Source of the DNA: Thalassotalea_H sp040779345
GTDB taxonomy: Bacteria; Pseudomonadota; Gammaproteobacteria; Enterobacterales; Alteromonadaceae
Assembly: GCA_040779345.1 (NCBI GenBank)
Contig: JBFONU010000001.1
Span: forward strand, 510,936 to 574,935
Direction of reading: 5' to 3'
DNA length: 64,000 bases
Positions 26,516 to 34,053 of the stretch are shown piece by piece. Under the pieces are notes generated by a model. It saw nothing but the letters and a program-made list of their open reading frames with translations, made no database searches and was not told the origin of the DNA. The stretch's first letter is position 1, and every line of letters starts with the position of its first letter. Position numbers and translations under genes: made by a program.

Positions 26516-26720
26516 CCGCATTAACCTGGGCTAAACACCCAAGTAAATATTTTTTTAAACAGATAAGAGTAAATCCATGCAGCGAATAAAAAAATTATCC
26601 AATGTAATAGAGGCGTCTCATCTTTAAATATATCAACACCAAAATATAATAATGTATATCTACTGCCTAGTAGGGTAAATAGCAAAGTGAAATAAATGAT
26701 CATAATTGTCCATTCCTTAG
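26483..26720. repeat. Direct repeat copy 1: nuoN 3' end plus small membrane-protein gene
   Basis: This segment and 27822-28056 are direct copies. They share the last codons of nuoN (DVIGQLLQVM here, DVIGQFLQAM in the second copy) and the whole small gene read on the minus strand. I count about 8 differences over 171 aligned bases of the small gene, so about 95% identity there, plus a 3-base length difference at its start codon. The two copies flank about 1.1 kb holding a secreted-protein gene. Confidence 0.9.
26521..26703 (-). CDS. Small membrane protein of unknown function
   Basis: A 60-residue reading on the minus strand, convergent with nuoN, begins MIIYFTLLFTLLGSRYTLLY and has two hydrophobic segments (about 1-20 and 31-48) separated by an acidic turn GVDIFKDETP. 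The ATG at 26703 follows AAGGA by about 9 bases; an in-frame extension upstream to 26751 lacks support. I do not recognise the family. A second copy at 27860-28056 preserves the frame but has lost the ATG, which argues that this is a real, once-duplicated gene. It overlaps nothing, and its stop lies 5 bases beyond nuoN's. Confidence 0.55.
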   Translation of the reverse strand: MIIYFTLLFTLLGSRYTLLYFGVDIFKDETPLLHWIIFLFAAWIYSYLFKKIFTWVFSPG

Positions 26721-26735
26721 AAATGCCTTGCACAC

Positions 26736-26812
26736 AACATATAGTTAACATGCAGCTAACATACAGCTAACATACAGTTAACATATAGTTAGCATACAGT
26801 TAACATTCGAAA
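26736..26812. repeat. Six 11-bp direct repeats upstream of the secreted-protein gene
   Basis: Six contiguous units of consensus AACATACAGTT run from 26736 to 26801, and a decayed seventh continues to 26812. Units differ at only one to three positions. The 11-bp period is close to one DNA helical turn, so bound proteins would line up on one face. The array ends 41 bases before the ATG at 26854, overlapping where a promoter would lie. It could be an operator array or just slipped-strand expansion. Confidence 0.85.
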
Positions 26813-26853
26813 TATATGATAACTATACAATATACAATATAGGACATACAAGG

Positions 26854-27753
26854 ATGAAAAAAATTGCTTTATTAATAACAGGGTTAACTTTTGCCACAAT
26901 CTCTAAAGGTGATGATGTCAATATCTATTGTCACGACTTATGTGATACCAAAACTACAATAAATTCGTATTTAAAATATAGCGACAATATAAATATATCC
27001 AATGATCAAGTTTTTAATTTATTTTATCAAGATAGTATATTCGATAGTTTGTCATTTTCAGAATTTAACTATAGATATCAAAATTTAATACAAGTGGGAA
27101 ATAATAGTTTTGATTTTTTAGTTGGGGATGTAGAACCAATGTACGACCAGGGGATAGATTGTCGTGCCGATCCGTTTTATACATGTGAACAGTGGTTTAA
27201 AAGCGAATTTTTGAGGCAGATATACGATGTTGAAGTGTCATTTATTGTAAGCCAAGAGTTTCTTGATGCTAACGAAAAAAAAAGAGCAATAGCGTTAACC
27301 ACTCTCACAGCGGTTCCATTTGCAAGGGCGACTCACGTTTTACTCATTGCAGCAAAAACTTTAATACCCGAAAGTGTGATTGTAAGTTTATCAGCTGGTG
27401 CATTTGCGATACTGATTAATGAAATAAATAAAAAATTGGCTCCCAATCTTAAAGCTGGTGATAAACTCAGCTTTAAAGGTGGTAATGTTACCAGAACATC
27501 AATTACAGATATAGTAAAGGATGGGGATACCGGTGATTCGGCTGGCGGTGGCGGCACTACTGGCGGTGGCGGGATAAGTGGCGGCACTACTGGCGGTGGC
27601 GGGATAAGTGGCGGCTCTACTGGCGGTAGCACAGGAGGTACTGGCGGTAGTTCAGGAGGTACTGGTGGTGGTAGAAGTGGTGGATATAGTAAATGTAAAG
27701 TTACACACTACTATAATGGTAATGCTATTTTTTCTTATATGGTAAGTTGCTAA
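26854..27753 (+). CDS. Secreted glycine-rich protein of unknown function
   Basis: I do not recognise this 299-residue protein. It has a signal peptide (MKKIALLITGLTFATISKG), a mature N-terminal domain with two cysteine pairs (YCHDLC, and IDCRADPFYTC), and an amphipathic/hydrophobic stretch (about residues 145-190, ALTTLTAVPFARATHVLLIAAKTL and onward). Then come a glycine/serine/threonine linker of about 50 residues (about 230-280) and a short C-terminal module with two more cysteines ending the chain (YSKCKVTHYY...SYMVSC). Six cysteines suggest disulfides in the periplasm or outside the cell. It lies between two copies of a duplicated nuoN-tail segment, behind 11-bp repeats, so it looks like an acquired single-gene cargo. 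Confidence 0.72.
   Translation: MKKIALLITGLTFATISKGDDVNIYCHDLCDTKTTINSYLKYSDNINISNDQVFNLFYQDSIFDSLSFSEFNYRYQNLIQVGNNSFDFLVGDVEPMYDQGIDCRADPFYTCEQWFKSEFLRQIYDVEVSFIVSQEFLDANEKKRAIALTTLTAVPFARATHVLLIAAKTLIPESVIVSLSAGAFAILINEINKKLAPNLKAGDKLSFKGGNVTRTSITDIVKDGDTGDSAGGGGTTGGGGISGGTTGGGGISGGSTGGSTGGTGGSSGGTGGGRSGGYSKCKVTHYYNGNAIFSYMVSC
27551..27670. repeat. Imperfect 30-bp tandem repeats encoding the glycine-rich linker
   Basis: Two exact-looking 30-bp units (27551-27580 and 27581-27610) encode GGTTGGGGIS. They are followed by shortened, diverged units with GGS/GGT codons to about 27670. The patch is strikingly G-rich in an otherwise AT-rich gene and should be prone to length change by slippage. 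Confidence 0.75.
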
Positions 27754-27821
27754 TATTATCACTATGGCGAAATACATCGATATGTTATTGATTTAACGTA
27801 TCGATATTTTTGTTTTCCACA

Positions 27822-28056
27822 GATGTTATCGGGCAGTTTCTTCAGGCGATGTAAAGAAATTAACCTGGGCTAAACACCCAAGTAAATATTTTTTTAGACA
27901 GATAAGCGTAAATCCATGCAGCGATTAAAAAGATTATCCAATTTAATAGAGACATCTCATCTTTAAATATGTCAACACCAAAATATAATAATGTATATCT
28001 ACTGCCTAGTAGGGTAAATAGCAAAGTGAAATAAATGATATATATCCATTCCTTAG
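27822..28056. repeat. Direct repeat copy 2: nuoN tail remnant plus decayed small gene
   Basis: This is the second copy of 26483-26720. On the plus strand it starts with a nuoN C-terminal remnant reading DVIGQFLQAM and a stop. On the minus strand the small membrane-protein frame is intact to its stop at 27860, but the start ATG has been lost through a 3-base shortening, and several amino-acid changes have accumulated. Confidence 0.9.
27860..28056 (-). pseudogene. Decayed copy of the 60-residue small membrane protein gene
   Basis: The reading frame matches the gene at 26521-26703 from its second codon to the stop, with replacements T to M, P to S, H to N, F to I, S to A and F to S. The position of the ATG now reads ATA TAT, and the nearby ATG after the AAGGA box is in another frame and terminates after 16 codons. 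It is therefore probably not translated as the full product, unless a non-standard start is used. Confidence 0.6.
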
Positions 28057-28273
28057 AGTAGGTGATATTTTTTACTATTATTGTATTTTTTGCAACTTGG
28101 TCAAAATGACAACTATTGTGTTTGATTGACTATGTTAATTTGTTTTTTAACAAAAAATAACTTTCCTCTAGACTTAACCTTTTGTTATTTAATATGAATT
28201 TATGTTGGCGTGAAGTTTGAATATAATCATTCAATATTAATTTTATAAAATAATAATTAAAGGGATACACTTT

Positions 28274-29098
28274 ATGAAATACGCTAAACTAATTACCGCT
28301 TTGGGTTTTACTGCCTTAATGAGTGGTTGTGTTGTTATCGCCGCTCCGTCCTCTCGTGCTGACTTTCATATCCAAAAGGAATTAACGCTTAATGCTGATG
28401 GACTGACAGCTATGGATATTGAAGCCGGTAGTGGTTCATTAATTATTCAGGGCCAAGCGGGATTAACTGAAATTAAAGTAACAGCGGATATTTATACCAG
28501 CAAAAAGCATACTAACAATTATGAACTTTCTTTAGAAAAATCAGGAAGTACAGGTTTTCTTGTTGCTAAAACACTTAGTTCATCAGGGTTTTGGACGGGA
28601 AGTTCACCACATGTTGATATTGTCATTCATGTCCCTGAGTCAATGTCCTTAGCTGTCGATGATGGCTCGGGAGAAATAGAAATTAAAGATATAGTTGGCA
28701 AGCTTGATGTTAAGGATGGCTCTGGGGGGATCCTTATTAAAAATATTGTTGGTGATACATCGATTCAAGATGGCTCAGGAGGAATTGAGATAAGCCAAAT
28801 TAACGGTATGCTTAATATTGTTGACGGCTCTGGAGGAATCGAAATTACCGATGTTGAAGGGGATTTAACTATAGATGATGGCTCCGGGACTATTTTTGCT
28901 AAAAATATTAACGGCAACGCAAAAATAAATGATGGGTCAGGTGATTTAACCGTTAAGCAAGTCACTGGAATTGTCACCTTAGATGATGGCTCTGGTGATA
29001 TCACTGTTAAAGAGGCTGGTGGTTTAAATATAGAAAATTCAGGCTCTGGTGGTTTGAATGTAAGTCATGTAAAAGGTGACTTTAAAATAGATAGTTAG
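28274..29098 (+). CDS. Repeat-containing lipoprotein, DUF4097-like beta-solenoid
   Basis: The 274-residue precursor has a lipoprotein signal peptide with lipobox LMSGC (cysteine at residue 19). From residue 130 to 273 it consists of eight consecutive 18-residue repeats of the form DGSGxIxIxxIxGxLxIx. This pattern is typical of DUF4097/adhesin-like right-handed beta-helix proteins. Serine at residue 15-20 and VVIAAP after the cysteine do not give a clear Lol-avoidance signal, so outer-membrane location is likely. The function is unknown. An AAAGGG box lies about 9 bases before the ATG, and a strong terminator follows. It is a single-gene unit. Confidence 0.82.
   Translation: MKYAKLITALGFTALMSGCVVIAAPSSRADFHIQKELTLNADGLTAMDIEAGSGSLIIQGQAGLTEIKVTADIYTSKKHTNNYELSLEKSGSTGFLVAKTLSSSGFWTGSSPHVDIVIHVPESMSLAVDDGSGEIEIKDIVGKLDVKDGSGGILIKNIVGDTSIQDGSGGIEISQINGMLNIVDGSGGIEITDVEGDLTIDDGSGTIFAKNINGNAKINDGSGDLTVKQVTGIVTLDDGSGDITVKEAGGLNIENSGSGGLNVSHVKGDFKIDS
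28661..29092. repeat. Eight 54-bp tandem repeats inside the lipoprotein gene
   Basis: The repeats have a strict 54-bp period, each beginning with a codon pair for DG followed by SG (seven DGSG units and a final SGSG unit). The DNA copies are diverged while the protein pattern is kept, which indicates selection for structure rather than recent expansion. Confidence 0.85.
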
Positions 29099-29131
29099 CG
29101 TCAACCTTCTTTGAAGCATTTATCAAATGAT

Positions 29132-29162
29132 AAACCTCAAAATGCCTAGTTTTGAGGTTTTT
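29132..29162 (+). terminator. Rho-independent terminator after the DUF4097-like gene
   Basis: Arms AAACCTCAAAA (29132-29142) and TTTTGAGGTTT (29150-29160) pair perfectly around a 7-base loop and are followed by more T residues. Confidence 0.85.
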
Positions 29163-29185
29163 GTGTATTTAACGAGCTAATTATC

Positions 29186-29213
29186 TTGCTAATATGCTGA
29201 GTATCTGTATAAT
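29186..29213 (+). promoter_or_regulatory. Sigma-70 promoter for deaD
   Basis: TTGCTA at 29186-29191 and a consensus TATAAT at 29208-29213 are separated by 16 bp. A start near 29220 would give a leader of about 185 bases before deaD. Confidence 0.72.
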
Positions 29214-29219
29214 GCGCGC

Positions 29220-29404
29220 CTCGATATCAGGTCGTTGGATGTACCTGATATATTTAAAATGTGTGGGGTTATCCCAATAGACTTGCCCAGCTAGTTTCCT
29301 AACTAAGCTTTAGAATGTGCCTTGAGTCTTCCGGTGGTTTCCTCGTAATTGTACGCAGGGGTTGTTAGTTTACGACTATACCTGCCATTGAGAAGACAAA
29401 ATTT
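29220..29404 (+). promoter_or_regulatory. Long structured 5' leader of deaD (possible cold-shock element)
   Basis: The leader contains no gene. It begins with a perfect 9-bp stem (arms 29224-29232 and 29243-29251), then a GGG/CCC mini-hairpin near 29270, and more potential pairing up to the start codon. Long leaders that mediate cold-induced expression or autoregulation are known for cold-shock genes, including E. coli deaD/csdA and cspA. A regulatory role here is inferred from length and position only. Confidence 0.45.
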
Positions 29405-31186
29405 ATGTTAAATATTGACAATGCCTCTGTAGGCTTTGATGCCCTTGGTTTGCCTGAAAATCTATTATCTGCCCTTAAAACACTTGGGTTTGAAACTTCT
29501 ACTCCGATTCAAGCGAAAACTATTCCTCCTTTATTAGAAGGTTATGACGTATTAGGTGAAGCGCAAACAGGTACGGGTAAAACAGCCGCATTTGGTTTGC
29601 CAGCACTAGCTAAAATTGATACGTCAATTAGAAAACCACAATTGATGGTATTAGCGCCAACGCGTGAATTAGCAATGCAAGTTGCTGAAGCGATAGAGTC
29701 TTTTGCTAAAAATATTAATGGTCTTAAGGTTGCTACTTTATATGGTGGTCAATCTTATGGTCCACAATTTCAACAATTAGAGCGTGGTGCTCAAGTGGTT
29801 GTTGGAACACCAGGTCGTTTAATGGATCACTTACGTCGTAAGAGCCTTAAATTAGACCAACTAAAAGTATGTGTACTTGATGAAGCTGATGAAATGTTAA
29901 ACATGGGCTTTTTAGAAGACATTACTTGGACGCTTGATCATGTGCCAGATAACACGCAAATGTGTTTGTTCTCGGCAACTATGCCTGCTGGAATTCGTAA
30001 AATTGCGAACCGTTTCTTAAAAGATCCTGTGCATGTAAAAATTGCAGCGGTTAAGAAAGAGAAAGCAAATATTACCCAATACGCATGGAAAGTAAGTGGT
30101 ATTCAAAAAATTACTGCATTAACGCGTATTGCTGAAATCGTAGATTATGATGCGATGATTATTTTTGTTCGTACTCGTAATGATACTGTTGATGTTGCTG
30201 AAAAATTAGAGCGTGCTGGTTACCCTGCATTAGCGTTAAATGGTGATATGAACCAACAACAACGTGAACGCACTATCGACCAATTAAAATCAGGTGGTTC
30301 GTCTATTTTAGTGGCAACGGATGTTGTGGCGCGTGGTTTAGATATTCCTCGTATCTCTTTAGTGATTAACTACGATTTACCAAGTGATAATGAATCATAC
30401 GTTCATCGTATTGGTCGTACAGGTCGTGCTGGCCGTGAAGGGACTTCAATTTCATTTGTTCGTCCTCGTGAAATGTATTCACTACGTCACTATGAGCGGT
30501 TAACTTCTGGTGTCGTTAAGTCTTACGATTTACCGAATATTCAAGAAATTGGTAAAAAGCGTATTGAGAAAACACGTACCGAAATGGCGGAAATTATTGC
30601 TGAAAAAGATTTAACAGCGATGCGTGAAATTATTGAAGGGATGGCTGCAGAATCAGAACTTTCGATGACTGATTTAGCCGCTGCTTTATTGTTCCAGAAA
30701 CAATTAAAACAGCCGTTACAACCAAAAGAAGATCCTAAACCTCGTCGTGATGCTAGACCAGACAATCGTAACGATAGAGACGGTCGTGGTCGTAATGATT
30801 CTCGTCGTGATGCACGTGGTGAAGGTCGTGGCAGAGATAATCGAGCAGAACGTGCTCCTCGTAAAGCGAAAGAAGTGCGTAATGACGTAGACTGGCAGAC
30901 TTATCGCCTAGAAGTTGGTAAAGAACATGGTGCTAAGCCTGGTGATATCGTTGGCGCTATCGCGAATGAAATATCACTTGATAGTAGCTACATCGGTCAA
31001 ATTAACTTACATGAACGTCACACGTTTGTGCAGTTGCCAAAAGGTATGCCAGACAAATCGTTCAAGCAGTTAAAGAATGTACGTATTCGTCGTCAGGCAT
31101 TAGAAATTTCGGTTTCTGATACCGTAGTAGCAAAAGATCGTCCACGTCGTTCAGAGCGTAATGATCGCCCAAGACGTGCAAACTAG
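29405..31186 (+). CDS. deaD: DEAD-box ATP-dependent RNA helicase DeaD/CsdA
   Basis: The 593-residue helicase has all core motifs: Q motif GFETSTPIQ, motif I AQTGTGKT, PTREL, TPGR, motif II DEAD, motif III SAT, and motif VI HRIGRTGRAGR. After the two RecA domains come a basic RDDRRD-type low-complexity linker (about residues 440-495) and a DbpA-like RNA-binding domain. This size and tail identify CsdA/DeaD rather than RhlE or SrmB. The enzyme unwinds RNA during large-subunit assembly and mRNA turnover, particularly in the cold. It has its own promoter, long leader and terminator. Confidence 0.94.
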   Translation: MLNIDNASVGFDALGLPENLLSALKTLGFETSTPIQAKTIPPLLEGYDVLGEAQTGTGKTAAFGLPALAKIDTSIRKPQLMVLAPTRELAMQVAEAIESFAKNINGLKVATLYGGQSYGPQFQQLERGAQVVVGTPGRLMDHLRRKSLKLDQLKVCVLDEADEMLNMGFLEDITWTLDHVPDNTQMCLFSATMPAGIRKIANRFLKDPVHVKIAAVKKEKANITQYAWKVSGIQKITALTRIAEIVDYDAMIIFVRTRNDTVDVAEKLERAGYPALALNGDMNQQQRERTIDQLKSGGSSILVATDVVARGLDIPRISLVINYDLPSDNESYVHRIGRTGRAGREGTSISFVRPREMYSLRHYERLTSGVVKSYDLPNIQEIGKKRIEKTRTEMAEIIAEKDLTAMREIIEGMAAESELSMTDLAAALLFQKQLKQPLQPKEDPKPRRDARPDNRNDRDGRGRNDSRRDARGEGRGRDNRAERAPRKAKEVRNDVDWQTYRLEVGKEHGAKPGDIVGAIANEISLDSSYIGQINLHERHTFVQLPKGMPDKSFKQLKNVRIRRQALEISVSDTVVAKDRPRRSERNDRPRRAN

Positions 31187-31204
31187 TTTTTAGTTATTCA
31201 AAGC

Positions 31205-31238
31205 AAAAGGCGAGTCAATTGACTCGCCTTTTTGTTTT
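31205..31238 (+). terminator. Rho-independent terminator after deaD
   Basis: A perfect 12-bp stem (31205-31216 with 31221-31232, loop AATT) containing GGCGAGTC is followed by a T-rich run. It can also serve the convergent peptidase gene on the minus strand. Confidence 0.9.
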
Positions 31239-31258
31239 CTGGAATAAACAAAACGAAT

Positions 31259-32794
31259 TTATTTTGCTAATTCAATCATCACCGCAGTATACATTTTTAA
31301 ATTGAGTACAAATTGTTTCATAGTAATAAATTCATGCTCAGAGTGACCGGTATATTCAGCACCAGGCATTGATGGGCCAAAAGCTACAGCATTTGGAAAT
31401 AGGCGCGAATTAGTGCCTCCGCCAATGGCAATAGGTTTGGCATTTTTATTACCGGTAAAATGTGAAAACACTGACAATAAGGTACTAATATGTGGTGCAT
31501 CACCTTGAACAAAGGGGTCGCCAATATAATGGTCTAATTCCGTAATATCAGCCATATTTTTTAATTTCCAACTGGCAATAGCATGATTAATTTCATTGCG
31601 TAATTGCTGCGCTGATTTCCCTTTTGGTCTTCGGATATTGATGTTTAATTCAATATTACTTTTATTCTGTTTGATCACTGTCGGGGAAACGGTCATCGGT
31701 CCCATGAAGTTATCGGCATAAGCAATTTTGCCAAATTTTTTCCCTTCTAAGCCAAGACCTATATTGTCATTGATAAAATTCACTAATGTCCCAGCGCCGT
31801 TATTTGACCAACGCATATCTGATAATAAATCTGCTAAGTAAGGAATAGCATTTACACCTTCTTGAGGCTTTGATGAGTGTGCCGATTTTCCCAAAGCCGT
31901 GATGATCAGCTGTTTATCTTTTAGAGTTAAATCAAATGAAACGCCTGAATAGCTTTGAGCTTTAGTCATTAATGCTTGTAATAAATTAATATCAGCATTT
32001 TCAATAATGGCTTTAGCATCTTCTGGTATTTGGCTGCCAAAATAACCACCTTCAAAATGGCTAATATAAGCATCTAAAGTGGGTGTTTTATTGTGTTTAT
32101 TAAAGGCGATTTTTAATGTGCCATAGCCTTTTTCTGCAGTAACAACTGGGTATTCGGCATCTATTGTAATATTAGTTTGCGGTAATACATTATGTTTGAC
32201 ATATTCTTCTAAAGGCCCCCAATCAGACTCTTCTGCCATATAAATATAAAGTTCAAGGCGTTTATTCAACTTGATATTTTTGTCTTTAATCGCTTTCATT
32301 GCATATAAAGCAGTTGAAATAGGGCCTTTATCATCTTCGGTACCACGAGCGATAAGTTTGCCTGGCTCTGTAGTCGTGTCTAATTGAAAAGGCGACTTAG
32401 CCCATTTTTTAGGATTGACTGGCTGTATATCACCATGAGTAATAATACCTACACGCTCTTTACTTTCACCTAGACTGATAATAACAATATAACCTTTATC
32501 ACTATATTCTAAACCAAGTTGCAGAGCTTGTTTCTTTAACTCTTTTTTAAACGCAATATGTTCGGGGTTGTCAGTCGATTTTACGCCGTCGACAGCAACT
32601 GTGTTGTATTTAACCAGTTCAGCAAGACTATCTACCATAGCTTGTTGATAGTTTTCTACAGCATATTTTGCTGTACTTTCAGCTAAACTACTGACTTGAT
32701 TGGCATTAGCATTTATCGCCATAATCAAGCTAATAAATGATAATGTGCATAAACGCGGTAGCTTAACGCTTTTAAAGATCAATTTATAAAACAC
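31259..32794 (-). CDS. Secreted M20-family dipeptidase (PepV/Sapep-like)
   Basis: This is a zinc peptidase of family M20A. Metal and catalytic motifs are in order: THGDIQPV (His ligand and Asp), ARGTEDDKGP (bridging Asp), AEESDWG (catalytic and ligand Glu) and C-terminal GHSEHEF (His ligand). A lid/dimerisation insert lies between. I start at the GTG at 32794 (511 residues) because GAAGGA lies 6 bases upstream and the result is a proper signal peptide, basic then hydrophobic, ending AINANA. The upstream ATG at 32860 would place about 22 hydrophilic residues before it. The product likely acts in the periplasm on short peptides. It is convergent with deaD. Confidence 0.86.
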   Translation of the reverse strand: MFYKLIFKSVKLPRLCTLSFISLIMAINANANQVSSLAESTAKYAVENYQQAMVDSLAELVKYNTVAVDGVKSTDNPEHIAFKKELKKQALQLGLEYSDKGYIVIISLGESKERVGIITHGDIQPVNPKKWAKSPFQLDTTTEPGKLIARGTEDDKGPISTALYAMKAIKDKNIKLNKRLELYIYMAEESDWGPLEEYVKHNVLPQTNITIDAEYPVVTAEKGYGTLKIAFNKHNKTPTLDAYISHFEGGYFGSQIPEDAKAIIENADINLLQALMTKAQSYSGVSFDLTLKDKQLIITALGKSAHSSKPQEGVNAIPYLADLLSDMRWSNNGAGTLVNFINDNIGLGLEGKKFGKIAYADNFMGPMTVSPTVIKQNKSNIELNINIRRPKGKSAQQLRNEINHAIASWKLKNMADITELDHYIGDPFVQGDAPHISTLLSVFSHFTGNKNAKPIAIGGGTNSRLFPNAVAFGPSMPGAEYTGHSEHEFITMKQFVLNLKMYTAVMIELAK

Positions 32795-32978
32795 GAGTCG
32801 TCCTTCAATGATGAGTAAATGATTAACTTTCGTAATTTTCATTCTTCTGCTTAAGGGCATTAAAGAGGAAAGTTACTAGAGAGTATCCTTAAACTATAAT
32901 AATATCGGCTTAGTTAAAACAGCTACAATAAACTAAAAATTAAACTTACACAGTTTTATTAGGAAATAAATTATTTTC

Positions 32979-33368
32979 ATGAAACAAGACTTTAGGCAGG
33001 CAAAGTATTTAAATGAGTCGGGCTCTAAACAAGGCCAATATTTTATCAATCGTCTTGATTATTTTGAGTTCCATCAATATCCCAGTTATAAAAAGCATAA
33101 AGTTTTTACCATTATTGGCTTTTTCTTAGGCTTGTACCTTTTAAGTTATGCTCACTTTTTCTCAAGCGTATTTTGGCTAGTTTATGTGGTGGGGTGTTTG
33201 TATTTGTCATATATTAGCTGTGCGACGTTGATTATTTTACAGCGCCAAATTTGTCGCTATCGTGGTTATATTTTTTACCCTAAACACTGGTTAGCGTTTT
33301 TTACAGCTATCCAAAAAGAAGTCGACATTCAAGATTTTGATTCGATTGCCACGCTTGAAAAAAAATAA
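32979..33368 (+). CDS. Small inner-membrane protein of unknown function
   Basis: The 129-residue protein has a soluble N-terminal 40 residues rich in aromatic and charged residues, two adjacent membrane helices (about 43-62 and 65-88), and a basic loop leading to a soluble tail. I do not recognise a family. An AGGAAA sequence precedes the ATG by about 12 bases. It lies 43 bp before the GNAT gene in the same direction and may be co-transcribed with it; a TATAAT-like box is found at about 32896. Confidence 0.6.
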   Translation: MKQDFRQAKYLNESGSKQGQYFINRLDYFEFHQYPSYKKHKVFTIIGFFLGLYLLSYAHFFSSVFWLVYVVGCLYLSYISCATLIILQRQICRYRGYIFYPKHWLAFFTAIQKEVDIQDFDSIATLEKK

Positions 33369-33411
33369 AAATCCCCTATTTAATTATGACTAATATTAAC
33401 TTGAGTAACCT

Positions 33412-33891
33412 ATGTCGAACCTAACAATTAGAACTGCCACCATTGAAGATACTGAAACAATTTTATACTTTATTCGTGAGCTTGCTATTTATGAAAAAGC
33501 CGAGCATGAAGTTTTAGCAACCACTGAGAGCATTCAATCAAGCATGTTTGGAGAACGAGGTGGTGTGCATGGCTTAATTTGTGAATTAAACGGCAAGGCG
33601 ATTGGTTTTTCGGTGTATTTTTATAATTATTCAACTTGGTTAGCAAAACCAGGACTTTATTTAGAAGACTTGTATGTTTCGCCTGAGTATCGTGGCCAAG
33701 GTGCTGGTGTTGCGTTATTGAAGCGCTTGGCTAATATTGCCGTTTCTGAAGGTTGTGGCCGTTTTGAGTGGAGCTGTTTAGATTGGAACACTCCTTCAAG
33801 AGAGTTTTATGAATCACTTGGCGCAGAGCCACAAAATGAATGGCTTGGCTATCGAATGTCAGGAAGTACATTGATAAATTTTGCTCAATAA
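33412..33891 (+). CDS. GNAT-family N-acetyltransferase
   Basis: The 159-residue protein has the GNAT fold: N-terminal IRTATIEDTETILYFIRELA, and acetyl-CoA binding motif A DLYVSPEYRGQGAGVALLKRL with the Q/RxxGxG loop at about 98-103, then the W-S/N-x-PSREFYESLGA segment of motif B. It resembles the spermidine/diamine acetyltransferase (SSAT-like) group by length and by LYLEDLYV, but the substrate cannot be assigned from sequence. A strong hairpin terminator follows. Confidence 0.87.
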   Translation: MSNLTIRTATIEDTETILYFIRELAIYEKAEHEVLATTESIQSSMFGERGGVHGLICELNGKAIGFSVYFYNYSTWLAKPGLYLEDLYVSPEYRGQGAGVALLKRLANIAVSEGCGRFEWSCLDWNTPSREFYESLGAEPQNEWLGYRMSGSTLINFAQ

Positions 33892-33911
33892 TTGCCGATA
33901 AATAGAGAGTT

Positions 33912-33954
33912 AAAGCGCTTCCTACCTTATTGCTACATAGGTAAGCGCTTTTTT
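33912..33954 (+). terminator. Rho-independent terminator after the GNAT gene
   Basis: AAAGCGCTT (33912-33920) pairs with AAGCGCTTT (33943-33951), with further CCTACC/GGTA pairing inside, and the 3' arm runs into a T tract. Confidence 0.8.
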
Positions 33955-34053
33955 ATTCGGTAATATTTATCTGTTTAATGGCACGTAACGTATGAAAATT
34001 TTTATCAGGGTAACAGCAATGTTAGTGATTGCATTATTAATAGAGATCTAAAA

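Noticed and set aside
26736..26812. CRISPR array
   Set aside because: The 11-bp units are contiguous without spacers and no cas genes are nearby.
27333..27632. Proline-rich minus-strand reading frame of about 99 codons
   Set aside because: It is the mirror of the glycine-rich linker codons on the plus strand; it has no ribosome-binding site and no plausible protein.
28661..29092. CRISPR or intergenic repeat array
   Set aside because: The 54-bp periodic repeats are coding and diverged at DNA level, and lie inside an intact lipoprotein gene.
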